In this document: positions 22,684 to 36,419 of the stretch, piece after piece
Numbering within the stretch: the stretch's first letter is position 1
Layout of the letters: every line of letters starts with the position of its first letter
DNA from: Acanthochromis polyacanthus
Taxonomy: Eukaryota > Chordata > Actinopteri > Pomacentridae
Direction: 5' to 3'
NCBI RefSeq assembly: GCF_021347895.1
Contig: NC_067121.1
Span: forward strand, 33,529,974 to 33,593,973
DNA length: 64,000 nt
The notes under the pieces: generated by a model
What the model was told of the DNA's origin: nothing
The model's database searches: none
What the model saw: the letters and a program-made list of their open reading frames with translations, nothing else
Program-made: the position numbers and the translations under genes

Positions 22684-23161
22684 TTAACTCTTATGTTGTC
22701 CTGCGGGTCAAATTGACTCGTTTTAAAGTTTGAAAATGTGGGGGAAAAATATTTTCACAGTGAAACTTCTGATGTCCACATTTTCAACATTTTTTTGGAA
22801 ATTTTTGAACATTTTTTGGTGAATAAAAAAGAAATGTTAGAAATGTTTCTTTAAGAACATTCATTAAAAATCGATTTTTTTGTGAATGTTCTTAAAGAAT
22901 ATATTAGAAGTTTAACGGATATATATGTAATCGCTTTAGATATTTTTAGGATTTTTTTGGAAGATTTTTACTATTTTTTTGAAAATATTTACAAGAATTT
23001 TCTTGCCAAATTTGGGGGATTTTTTAAAAATGAAACTTTTAAGGAATTATTGGAATTTTCTTCCTGAAGGTTTTGCAAGTTTTCAGAAATTTGGGGAATT
23101 TTTTTCAGACAAGGAAACAATATTTTTTGGTGCTCGTAAGTGAAGACAACAGGAGGGTTGA
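22684..23161 (-). mobile_element. piggyBac-type MITE, copy 2, inverted relative to copy 1
   Basis: TTAA at 22684-22687 and a diverged TTGA at 23158-23161 flank a body whose left end (gttgtcctgcgggtcaaatt) matches the right end of copy 1 and whose right end (gaagacaacaggaggg) matches the left end of copy 1. The two copies are therefore inverted, about 6 kb apart. Confidence 0.72.
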
Positions 23162-23543
23162 TAGCTTTTGTAAACTGGTTTCGGAAGCTGAGTGCAGGAA
23201 CAAAAGTGAGCCGAGATGCTTGTGGTGTAACAACCTTTATTGAAGGAGCTCTTACAACACTACTGAGGCTGTATTTCTTCAGGTAAAAATATCTTCCTTA
23301 ACATCACTGGCAGAGGCTGATAAACAGACTAATAGCACCACAGATAATACCAACAGTTCAGGGATTCTGAGTCACTCATGACAACAAAAAGTGTGGAACT
23401 TACACTTGTAGGGACCTACAGTAAACGATGTTTTTCTTTGTGGGTGTGAGGGGGATCATGAGCCCCATTAGGTTTCTTTTCCAGCCTTTAACCGTGACAG
23501 ATGTTTTCCTACCTCACTGATGAAGTGCAAAGGTATGTGTGTG

Positions 23544-23548
<5 letters not shown>

Positions 23549-23591
<43 letters not shown>
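23549..23591. repeat. (GT)n microsatellite
   Basis: About 21 GT units. The surrounding stretch 23162-24649, downstream of col6a1, is the likely 3' UTR and spacer. I could not fix a polyadenylation site. Confidence 0.9.
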
Positions 23592-24649
23592 CGACTGTGG
23601 CTTCTCTGCTGCATGGACAATAAAGAACAGGTTTCTGTCATTCTGTTAGTCTGGATTTGAACCGGTGACCTCAACACAACTGTTTATGGAACAATCGCTC
23701 AAGGCTACACGTAAAAAACCACACACATACATGTAAACGACTCACACACACCCCGACACACACAGAATCACACATGTTGAGTCCAGCTGTCATGTCCTTA
23801 TTAGTACCAGCTGAAAAACCGATTGGTTTTCTTTGAAGGTTTGCCTGATATCACATCCTGTTTTGATGATCTAATAGAGCTTTCAAGTGATGTCGGGGGC
23901 AAGTTATTTGCAGGTCAGGACTATGTTATCGCCTTTCAGATTAAGTTTCACAACATATTTTAATGAAGGAAAACCTTAAAATAAAGTTTAGACTGCAAAT
24001 GAGAAAGAGCCAGCCATGCAGGTCAATTAAGTGCTGCAAGAAATCACCAATTAAAGTCTGTGTTTTCAGTTCACAGCTGTGCTTCACATTAAGATTATGA
24101 CACAATGCGTCCGACATCACTTGAAAGAACGGTAAGAGCTGCAAAAATGAGTCCGCATGAGACTCTAAACAGAATCCTTCAAACAGCAGGAACTTCAGTC
24201 CTGGAGAAATGAGAAAGCACGGCTTCAATAAGCCCCCACTGCTGGGTTGAAGTAGAGGGGAGAGCAATACAGGAAATACCTGAACAGAAATTAGCCAAAT
24301 GCAGATAAACAATATGTTGATATGATCATAACTCATGGCTCTCCAGGAACGAAGTCACTCATGCTGATTGAGACTTTTCTACTCGAACTTTACCTCCAAG
24401 GTAGCAAAGACAAGCTCTAAATTTTAAGTCAGCATCTTGATATTGGGTCATACGCAGCCTGAGATGGTGTCTTGGAGGATGAACTCAGAGTAAAAAAGTT
24501 TCTGGACATTTCATAAAAAATATTTACATTTGTCTGCCAGACATTCAATTGTGACATTTCTTTTTAGAACACAGTGTATGGTAAATGAGTGAGACTGAAT
24601 ATTCATAATGGGGCTAAAAATCTAAAGCGTGTGGTTCTTGGCCCTGCGT

Positions 24650-25254
24650 TCAGGTCAGGGAAACCCTGCGGGAGACGGTTTGGTAGAAGACGCCTCGCAG
24701 CAATGAGGAGTAATCTGGGAGCCGGAACAGGTGGCGCTGAGCGTAGCTGATGTCGTCCTGCTGCCCCCGGCTCACCAGCGTGCGCAGGTTGGCTTCACTG
24801 ATTTGGCTGCCGGCCGCGATGACGAAAAGCTCAACGTTGGCGTCCACCAATGCACGGACTTGCCTCTGTAGTTCGGGCTCGCTGACGCTCTGAGACCTGC
24901 CGTCGGAGAACAGCACCAGCTTCTTCCTGCCTCTGGATGCGTCTCCACGGCTGCGTAAATTATTGAGGGCAAATCTCATGGCGTCCAGCAAGTTGGTGCC
25001 GTCGTTTTGGAAGCCTGCATTGCTGATCTGACGGGTCAGCAGTGTCAGATTGGTGGTCAGCTCCTGCTCTATGCGGGCATTGCGGCTGTACTGGGCCACG
25101 CCAACTCTGACGGTGGCGCCTCTCTCCTTCTTAGCCTCTAGGAAACGCTCGGCCAGGCGCTGGACAAACATCTTGCTTGTCTCGAAGTTCTTCTGGCCAA
25201 CACTGGCCGAGCTGTCCATCATCACCAAAATATCAGCGCTCTCTTCGAAAGTGA
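24650..25254 (-). CDS. col6a1: col6a1 C2 vWA domain, last coding exon
   Basis: A single 605-base exon encodes the C2 domain: [20 protein letters not shown] carries a MIDAS-like DSSAS motif, followed by [11 protein letters not shown] and the typical alpha-1 C-terminus. The stop TGA is at 24652-24650. Unlike col6a2 at the left edge, this exon reads through without any frameshift. Confidence 0.96.
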
Positions 25255-28200
25255 CTGTAACAGAAACAACAGACAGAATACATCTGATCAAAAGCTCTTT
25301 ACAGTGGATCCGCAGCAGAGTAGAGGCAACAAAGTGCAACACAGCTAAAGATGCACCTACATATTTATCAAACTGACACAGACTCCAATTATTATTATCA
25401 CCCTAATAAACAGCTGAACATTCCTACACACCTGTACAACATACCAATGTATATGTACATTATTTTTGCACTAAGAAGAGTATTCTCTGTTTTTTGCACT
25501 GTATTATCACTGTACCAATTATCATTTTGCAGGACTACGTTTATACACTCTTTTCTCTTTCCTTATTCCTAGGGTGACACCAACAGCCGAATTCCTTGTG
25601 TGCTGTGTGTACTTGGCGATCAAAGCTGATACTGATTCTGACGGACAGAGTGTGAAAGAAATTACACCAGACTTATAGATGAAAAACTGTCTCACCAGAT
25701 TTAAAGTTGGAGTAAATCTTAGAAAGAACAAACCACAAATGGAAGATCATATTGATAAAGAAAAACAGACTTACTGGAACATTTGTAGTCCGGGCATCTC
25801 TTCTCTGGATGAGAAACAACAAGATACAGAGAAGTCAGTCTATTGGGAGTTCAACTAATTGACGCTGTGTGAGTGCATTAATGTGGTGCTGTGTTGTACC
25901 TTCACAGATTTTGTTTGTGAGGTTCTGAAGGAAATTGTCCTCCAGCAGCTCAGCAAAGTTGTCCAGGACGAAGGAGAAACCTGGTTTGCGGTCGTTCTTA
26001 CAGACCACGGCTTCCAGCTGCTCCTGGTTGGGCTGTCGGCCTGAGTAGTCCTTCACGCCTAAACCACCCACCTGCGGAAGAGGCAAGAGGTTTTGGAGTC
26101 AGCCAACAGGAAGGTGTGGTGTGGACATTTACAGCGTTTTGTTGAAGTGTGCTGCACTCACCAGGAGGTTTTTACCACAGAGTATGTTGAGGGGAGTCTT
26201 GTCCCTGTCGATATCAGAACGTCCATCGGTGAGAACGAGGACGACTCTGTTCGGTTTCCTCATTTCGATGATTGTGGTGTTCAGAGCATAATCAAGAGCC
26301 TCTCCTGTGTACGTGGCCTCAGCCAGCCAGCGCAAGTCTCTCACTGCCCTGCAGGCACACAGACATTCAATGGCATCAAAATGAAATGCTTTATAAGACA
26401 ACTAATCAGATTTAAAACCACAGAATATATACACTTTGAAAATAAAGTCTTTCATCCATGAGTAAGCTGCACTGGTTACACTGGAAAAAATGGCTATCCT
26501 CTCCCCAATCTTTATGCTAAGCTAAGTTCTAGCATGTGCAAACGACTGCTGTAAATCGCCTATTCAGTTCATTTTCAGAGATAATGCAAACACACATATT
26601 TTTAAAATGTATGACAATGGATAAATATACTACAATGACAACAAGTGTTAAACTTGAGTATGCTGGAAAGCACTCACTGCTTTTGCCTTGGAGCAATTTA
26701 TACCGAACAAAAATATAAACACAGCATCTTTCATTAATACAACTGTTCTTCAGCGAAAGAGGAATATATTTCTGTTTCTGAATGGACGTCATGAAACAAC
26801 CAAGCACACAATGTACTGACAATGACTAACAGACAGGAAATCACAAGCCACTAACAGGTTACAAACTCTAACATATAAAGTTAATAAGGTTGTTGATGCG
26901 GCTTGTGGAATGTAGTTCTACTCTTTCTAAAGGACTGGGTGAAGTTGATGGACATTTTCAGGCACTGGATCACTTTGTTGGACATTTGTTCTGTCTGAAA
27001 TTATTTCTTTGATGACAAATGGTGGAGTTGTGGAAATAAAAGTGCCTGACTACAGCATCCAGTATGCCAACAATTCGTTTTCATCTTTTTCTTATCATGT
27101 GTGACATATTTTATTTGAATACAGCTGCATTTTAAGGTGGCCTTTTGTAGTCACTGGTGAAGGCAGTGTCTGTGTCCTGTCATGATATCTGATTGTCTTT
27201 TAAAGCCTCTCCTGACCAGTGTGTGGATTAACTCAGTGGTTAAGAGTTTGTCATTATTTGAACAGCTGATTTTCATCTTTCTCTCGGTCAGAGAAGACGA
27301 CCGTATTTATATTGTTGTTCATTATTAATTGCCCTGCTTGTTTTCATATCAGTGATGATAGTGCACTATTACTGAATCGATACAACACTAAAAAGTCAAA
27401 GTTATGAAGCGTTAAGGCAGCAGGTCCGGCTCCATGTGTGTGAACTCACTGTTTAAACTCGGTGATGTTGCTGATGAGTTTGACGCTCTCTTGGGCTCGT
27501 GATCCACTGTACTGCACAACGCTCACGGTGGACTTGTCTGCTGCAAACTGGAAAGAAAAACACTGCATGGTGACTATGTGTGTCATGTCTACAAGCACGC
27601 GTTTTCCTCTGTCAACATTTCTGCGTCCCACCCATCCTGACTAATTACATCCAAACTGGAAGAGGAGAGTCATTGGAGAGACATAAAAAGCACGATCCAA
27701 ACCCCAAGACAATATCTTTCATTCACACTTTCTATTTCGAGGTATGTTCTCAAGGCAAAGAATTTCACAACGTCTCTGAAAAACACTTTTAGCACTGTTC
27801 TTGGAGTAATTTCGAATAAACAACAAAATCCACAAAGGTCAATCGTCTGTCATCCAACAGAGGGTTACACAAAAGTGGATAACTATGAAAAACAGGGATG
27901 TCAGATTGCAAAATCCTGGATAAACTGAAGGAGGACGCTACCTTGACTTGCTGGTCTTTGATCAGTCTGTCAATGACTGCGATGATAAAGTCTTTGGCAA
28001 GAGCAAAGTTGTTAGCACCGATACTCTCTGAGCTGTCCACAATGAAGGCCAGGTCCACAGGTGCACATTTACACTCTAAAGACACAAAAGAAAACACACA
28101 TAGAATCAAATTCATGATGAATAAACATCACACTTGCCACAGGGTGTGGGCAAAAATTAAGATAATGACTCGAGACTTACCACAGCACGCTGGAAGTGAT

Positions 28201-30412
28201 TCGGAGAGGATGAAGAAAGCAACAAAAAAAAAAAAAAATCAAAGTCAATTAACTGTGAAGAAAACACGTAACACAACATCTTAACCTACTGCAATTGTAT
28301 AATTGCATATTTGGTCAACCAGGCAGTGACTTGAAAAAGGCAGAGTGTTTAACGTACAACGCATGTGAGTTGATTACAGCAAGTGTATGTTTAAGCGCAC
28401 AGAACAGTTTAACTTACAGCAGAGCCTCATGATTATATCCAGAATTTCGCAGTCCTGAAGAGAGAGGTGGAGGTTACGTTACACATGATACGTCACATTA
28501 CATAACATTCAAACACAACACACACGACCGGGGCCTCGCCTGTTTCAAGCTGCTCCAAAAGAATAAAGAAAACATGACAAAGGGGATATTTTACTTAGAA
28601 GTCAGTGATCAGCCACAGATTCCTGTGTTCAGGAAACTGGATGTGCGTCTTTGGACTGAATATGAGATTCAGATATAATACCAGAGCAGCCTCGAGGAGG
28701 ATTGACACTGAGGTGTGTAACTGTCCGGTTCAACGGCTAAACTGAGGCTGAGTGTTGGGATTGAATGAACTGATTTGATTGTTTTGTACTCACATCACTT
28801 CCTGGTGGTCCAGGAGGCCCAGGAGGTCCCTAAAGAGAGAAAGAAGATAGGCAGCCTGAGTGATTCATGCCCTGATAGACGTCTGTTTAAAGAAGCTGTC
28901 CAAAAATGTATCTGGTCTGACTTCAGGATGACAGAGCAGGAGTCTTTGTATTTTAACTGGAATTAAAAAATGGGGGTTTCTTTGGAAAACCAGTCCTCCT
29001 TTTGACTTCTAACCAGATTCCCACCATGACTGAAGCCACATCCACACCCACACATTTGTGCTATCATTCTGCAACAACATCTGAATCCTCCAGCAGCTCA
29101 CCGCCGCAGCATTTTGTTTTTTCTTTCGGCTGCAGGAAAAACCATCTGTTTTGTTTTAACAGACATTAAACTTTAAAAGTTATGAGCATTCTTTTCTGTG
29201 ACAAAGACGCCAACGTAGCTCGAATGTCTTCACACAAGCAAACACACACACATTAGAGAGAGAAAGACCGAGACAGAGAGAGGCAGCCGTTAATTGTAGA
29301 GGACAGAAACTGTCCCGAGAACACATGACGCAAACGCTTCATACCAAAATATGCAGGAGAGACACAAGCCAGAGGAGAAGACGAGTGCAAAGGAAGAAGG
29401 AGGAGAGACATGAAGCAAGGAAAATGTGAAAGAGAAAAGTTTGGACTCGGTTTGTCACAGAACATGCGTTATATTTAGATCACGCTTTACGCGTTCTTTC
29501 ACATGATCCAAAGCCACAACCTGTACTTGCCTGCTGGCAAAAAGAAAGGAGAATTTCCTATCATTCTGACATATGGAGAGCCAGAAATGCCACTTTTTAA
29601 ATGTTGTAGCATGTGGTTTGGTGCTAGGTTGAGCAGTGAGATTAGCAAATGTAAACTCAAGTTACTGCATGTTTACAGAATCAGTGGAAACCTTCGCTCA
29701 CTGGTGGGGAAACACACAGCACGATGTCTTAAAGGTCAGGTGATTCTGTGTTTTTGTTACTGTCAAATCCCATGAAAACACCAAAACCAACAATGCCTGA
29801 TTCGACAAGCAAGTATCAAAGTTCCACTGAGGCATACAGTATGTCAGCTAACATTATTGGTCGATAAAGCACAGATGAGCTGTTCCTGTTCATAATGTCT
29901 GATGGAAAATATGAAAGGTTTTTGTTTCTTTTAGGCAATAAAATGAAGAAAAATCCCTGTAATAAAGAAGAAATTGTTTCATTGCAGTTTGTCCAACAGA
30001 GCTGCTTTGATTCCATTTAAAACGCTCTCTGCACTGCCTGTAGCACATGCAGCAGAGCTCATATATTAGCTAAGGAGCCAGTGGTGCGGAGTCAACGGGT
30101 GTTTTTAGGGGTAAGTTGCTAACTAGTTTGTGAAATGCACTGCTGCTAATTTTCCCTTTTTAGTGTAAATTTATCATATTTAACACAGCTAATGTGTATA
30201 TACATAGAGTGAAGAATGAAATGATTCATACCCCTAGCAAATTTTAACTTGAAGTTACTTTTAAATGCAAATAAAAGCTGAGAAATGTTTTTGTACACAA
30301 CGATGCCTCTTGTACATCATCGTATTATCTTTTGGGAAACACATTTCCAATCAAAAAAACACTTACTGGTTGAACAAAAGTAACTTCAACTCAAAAGTTG
30401 ATGGGGTATGGA

Positions 30413-30480
<68 letters not shown>

Positions 30481-33400
30481 TATCTGCTAATTTATTGGGT
30501 ATTCCGAAAAACTTGGATGTAACCACGCTCTTCAGCAGCACATATATATTAATCTACTATTAATCTACTTGTGAAAAATAGATCCCAATAACTACCCTTT
30601 TTTTTCCAACTTCAAGTATATCTTTGTTAAGATTTACGTTTCCCATTTCAACACATTTTCTCACTAAAAGGCAGTTAAAGGGTGTTCAATATAGGCTCCA
30701 TATACCTACACAAATATACTATGAACCAATGATCTCGCAGCTGAGTGCCTCAGTCAAGAACTTTGAAATTATTGAGACGGTCTAAAATATTACTGATTTT
30801 GGTGTTTTCATGAGAAATGTATAAAATAAAATAGAGAATATCACAACCCCTTATGCACGGCTGTTTTCACTGGCAGGGCATAATTGTAAAATCTGTAAAA
30901 TAATTCAAATGTAATCTTCTTGGAGCCTTGCAGGCAAGCAGAAACTTTCACCTTTATAATGTTCTGTCTGTTATTTTGTAGCTGTTGTCCGTTAGTAGAG
31001 GTTAAATATTCAGTTATTCAGCTTCTGTTATGCAGTCAGTTATACTCATTCATCACAGTTAGCTTCACATGCAACACTCCATATTTATAGCATTAAAACT
31101 ATTATTAAAATATTATTCCCAACAATGGAAAAGAGTAAAATAAGCCCAGATGTTGGTTTTGAGGAGAAGGTCTGCTTTGTGTGTGGACAGCAGTCACTCC
31201 AATATGTCACTTTGCATTCACATACAGACAAACCAAAACACACACCATCATCTTCATGCTCAGACTTCATGACTTTCTTACCGGTGGGCCGTCAGGTCCT
31301 CTGTGGCCTTTGGCTCCTTTAGATCCTGGTGTTCCTGGCACATTGTTCTGTGAAAAGAGAAAATAAATGGAGATTAAGAGGACAGTCAAGAGCTGTTGTC
31401 AGACTACAGGATGGAAACACATGTAGCTATACATTAAACAACAGTGATTTATTCAGTATTCATGATGAATGTCGGCCTGCACAGTGGTTAGTGGTAGTGG
31501 TTAGCACTTTCGGCTTGCAGCAAGAAGATCCCCGGTTCAAGTCCCGGCCTGAGCCTGGCATCCTTCTGCATGGAGTTTGCATGTTCTCCCTGTGCATGCG
31601 TGGGTTTTCTCCGGGCACTCCGGCTTCCTCCCACAGTCCAAAAATATGCTGAGGTTAATTGGTTACTCTAAATTGCCCATAGGTGTGAATGTGAGTGTGA
31701 TTGTTTGTCTGTTTATGTAGCCCTGTGACAGACTGGCGACCTGTCCAGGGTGTCCCCTGCCTTCACCTGAGTCAGCTGGGATAGGCTCCAGCACCCCCGC
31801 GACCCTAGTGAGGATAAAGCGGTGTATAGAGGATGAATGGATAGATGGATGGATAATGAATGTCCTCATGTTGTACTGCCAAACAGCAGTTACAGTCTGC
31901 AGTATTGTGCAGTCATTTGCATACTGACAAATCCCACCCATGCTTTGTACAGTACTGTCTCCGGACAAAAGAGCAGCCGCAGCGACCGTCTGCTTTCAAT
32001 GCGCTGCAGGACGGAGCGCTTCAGGCGATCCTTCATCCCTTCAGCCATAACTCCTCATAGCCCCCCCCCCCACTTTCAACTCGGTTGCCCTTTTTATGTT
32101 TTTATGTTTTATGTTTTTACATGTGACGATGTTTTTACGTGTTTTGTTAGGTGTTTTATATGAGCTGCCGGATACAACAATTTCCCTATGGGGATAAATA
32201 AAGTATCTGTCTATCTGTCTATCTGTCTATCTATCTACTAAGCTGACAGAACTGCCTTCTGTTAGTGTGTTTAACAAATTGGAACAGCTTCCCATGTCTG
32301 CAGGGGACAGATTTGGAGTACACGTGTTTGTTGCCTCTTCTCTCATCTTTAGGATCATGCAAGTCGCACACATTGCATCCAGGGATCGACTAAAATCTTT
32401 TTTAGTGACATCAAATACAGTGGAGGCCATAATCAGACTGAACCACAACTTGATTAGAGTGTGTGCTCATTAGTGTGTTTTAAACACGGTTCTGTGCTTG
32501 ACTGCTGCAATAAATAATATATAAATAAAACTTAACAGAGAATAACTGAGCAGATCATAGATGTGTAGCCTGAGAGGAAAAGCTTTGTCTGTCAATCTTT
32601 GGGTGAAAATGAAGGTGAAATGTCTGCCTGATGTACTGAAATTAAAACTGAATTGGGGTTTTGTTACATCTCATCAGCATAAAATGAAAATATAAATGAT
32701 ATTTATGGAGGGTGTCACCAAAGAAGAGCATATGCAGTGCAGCGAGATAAGTAATGGGAGTTTCAGAAGCTCCCACACAAAACAAGTGTTTTCATAGGCA
32801 GTATATCAACAGAATAAAGGCTCCAAACAGTAGAGAGGCTATTTGTTTTAGCTTAATTACATTTGTTTGGCTGCTGTACCAGATTAAAATGGGACTTCTG
32901 TCATTTATTTTTCTTTCTTTCAGCCGGTTCAAAAGCCTACACTCCGTATGAAAACATTTTCATTCTATCCAGTCATTGTCATTGTGAAACCTCTAAATCC
33001 ATCTCGAATGTTAACTGAGGCCATGTCTGGCTCTGACTGGACGCCCATCAGTCACACCAGTGCAGCTGCAGGAGGAGAAAACGGCCAAAACCCCTGCAGC
33101 TGCTGAACTCTGCCCCACGGCCGATCGCTGTGAGATTATGGCCCAGAGTGTTGAAGTGTGGAGAATAAAGAGCTTAACACTGCAAATCAATTTAGGGAAA
33201 TTATCCCGTCTTTAAGTTTCATGTTCTCACAGACACTTTAAAGAAGTGTGGGCATTCGGGTTTGAGAAAGAATGTCGGCAGCTGCAGGGAATTCCACATT
33301 AAAGTAATGGAAAATTTGCAAATTGGGTGCAGATATCACATTAAATGATGATGCGCTTCAGAAACACATGCACGGATTCAAGAACTGCTTTAGAGTAGAT

Positions 33401-33676
33401 GTTTACTTGTGTGCAGCATTGGACACCTTAAAGGGCTGATTTTCTCTTCCTAAAGTTCGTCGGTGTTCCAAATAACAGTACAGTGTGGGCAAAAGACAGG
33501 CTGCCAATGCACAGCATCATAAATAAAGCAAATTCTTTTCTTTCGTGTGTGTTGGAAGCACCTCTGCAGCACAGTCATCTACCTAGAGCGGACAGATAAG
33601 GAGGCCGAGAGAGGAGAGGTAATGCCAACCACATGGCTTTTATCACACACACAAACCCAAGTCAGCCTTGAATAAG

Positions 33677-33738
<62 letters not shown>

Positions 33739-36359
33739 TATAGTTACACACAACACATGCGGTTTCAATCACTGCATATTCTCAACTTCAAACACTCGGC
33801 TGTAAAGAACATGGACTATGTCGTCCACAGCTACACACATTCTGACCTTGATTTCCTGGCGTCATATCTGGCGACTCACAGCCAGATGTGACTGTTTGTT
33901 GCACCTTGTCGAATATGTCTATTTTCATTCCAAAGTGTCTTCGCTATAATTCTGCAATAGGTGGTGAAGTCAAAAGGTCTGTCTCCGCCTTCTTCGCCCG
34001 AGACACACCCCTGACTTGATCCTCCTGTCCCCTCTGGCCAGAGAAGGTGCATGTCTGGACAGTGTGGAAGTATTTAAACAATTTAAAATAGAAATCCAGT
34101 TGCTCAAAAATCTCACTGAAGCCTGAAGAGGGATTAGACGTGTTTTAAAAAATGTTTTTAGCCAGTGTGATGATGTAAAACTGATAGCTGTGTCTTCACT
34201 ACAGCTTCCACAACTGTGGAATTTGCGGAAACAATCAAGTGATTGTGTAGAGGGAAAAAAGACATTAGAAGAAAAAAGAAATGGATGAATGCATCTGGGG
34301 ATGAATGGAATGTGCGTTAATTTTTCCCACTGAGATACAGAAAAAAATGCATCTAAATGTGTATTCTAATAAAGAATTTGGTGATGGCTGATCAGTGGAG
34401 CAGCAGCAGTGGGAAAACCTTCTTCTTCTTCAGATCTATGAAGTTTCTGCCTCTCTCTCCATTCACTTGTCCACTCGAGCACACCACCTCACCTCCCAGT
34501 CAGTTCAAACGAAGTCAAACTACTCTACACTGCACAATGGCAAGTTGTAATATCGAAATAATTCAGCTATACATGTTCAAACTGGACAACTTCTGATGCA
34601 GACAAGTTCCAGCCTGCAAATTGATACGATTGGTTCTTTTGGTTTGTGACATATGAAACTCTGGAAGTCTGAATCCATGTTTTCGAGACTGTCATCAGTA
34701 CACTGCAGCTTCAAGGTAAAAATGCTCAACCATGGTGTCCAGTATATTAAAATACACCACATGGGCATGCTAACAAGGTTGTTCTTTAATCTGCTATATC
34801 TCAGTTACGGGAAACCACTGGCGGCAAAAGTAGACATCTTTTTTGTGTTTTCTTATTTTGCTTCTTCTGCACATTTTGCATTCCATATTACCATTAGGGC
34901 ATCTCTGGAACAGTGTTTTTCTTGTGCCTCCACAGTCTTGCCAGTATCGCTCCACTGATGCCACCTGTCCTGCCTGGATTCAACTGACTCTAAACCGGTT
35001 AATATTGAACCAATGCATGAAAATAGAAGAACTGCCGTTGCAATATTTTCTAACAGTTGTCTACAGTGATCTGGTAAGTAGGTGTTTTTACATTTTCATT
35101 TCCACCAGTAACACTTTAAATGCCAGAGACGCGACCTTTTAGCTGCTTATCCTTCATATTCAGCTTTCTATTATAACATCAGGTTCATTATGCTTAGCTA
35201 TTTCAACTGTCATTTGAAAAATTTAATAAACAATTTCAAGCACGGTCCTTTAGTCAACTATCTCCGCATTTTATTCATTACCTTTAGCAGCTATTCCAAA
35301 TGTTTAAGTATTACACTATGCTGAATTTGGACAAGGCATCCGCTGTTGATGCTATCTGACTTTTGTCAGCTTCACTGGTCACTTGGTTTCTATTTTTTTT
35401 TTTACACCTTTATCCTTTAATCTAGTGCTCAGTTATAACAGTTGATTTTAAAATGTAATTGAAACTTCACTTTTGGAAAAAACACTTTTGCTGCTCCACA
35501 ATCTTTCCATGTGTTTCCTGGAAACTAGAAAACTACTTTGGGGGATTACGGATACTCCTGGTTTGAAGTCAATGCTCATTAAAGAACCATAATGGATAAT
35601 TATGGATGTTTTAACCAATTTCTATACATTTGCAAATATCTTACAAAGCTAATCACAAGTTTATAGATTAACTGAGGTGCGGTGAAAACTCAAAATCTGC
35701 TTCCGTCATGCTGATTTGATTACACTGTGCTAACGGACTTAAAACTGCAGGGAGACGTGCTCAGCCACATCATAGTAACCAGTGGAAACAAACACACACA
35801 AACACGACTGCAGTGACTCGATGACATGCTTTGTGCGGGTGATATTTTAAAATCAAACTCAAGTTTATGGGTTTTTTTTAAACACAGCTGTAGAATCACT
35901 TACGGAGGTTATGAGATGTTTCCCGTAGGCAGCTGTCACTTTGGTAAGAAACAGCAAAAATGGGGGGAAAAAAAAAAAAGGAAACACGGGGGTGAATTAT
36001 ACTGCATCTAATCCAGGCTTGTGCTACAGCACCACAAAGTCCTGATGAGTGGTAAACTGATCCAAGAATGTAAATCTGAACACGCTCTTAAAGAAAAAAG
36101 GGGCTCGGGGTGGGTGTGCACTGATGAGAGAGAAGTACAAATGTGCAGGAATGTTTATGTCTTGAAAACGCAGTAATTTCAATGCAAACATGGCCGAGTT
36201 GAAGCAGGGGTTAGAGTGCTAACGCTGGCACGCTTTATGGACGAAGATGATCATGCACATGCACAAGTAATGCAGTCCCTCCATCGTTTCTGCTCATTTC
36301 CTGGTATCCTTGACAACGACATATACACAGCTGCATCAGCTCAAAGCCTCTTCCCCAAA

Positions 36360-36419
<60 letters not shown>

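Noticed and set aside
31534..31544. Possible tRNA gene from box B
   Set aside because: It is part of a SINE with target duplication and body; no cloverleaf is complete.
32227..32473. Open frames on both strands just after the LINE tail
   Set aside because: I could not tie them to any known protein; they probably belong to transposon debris.
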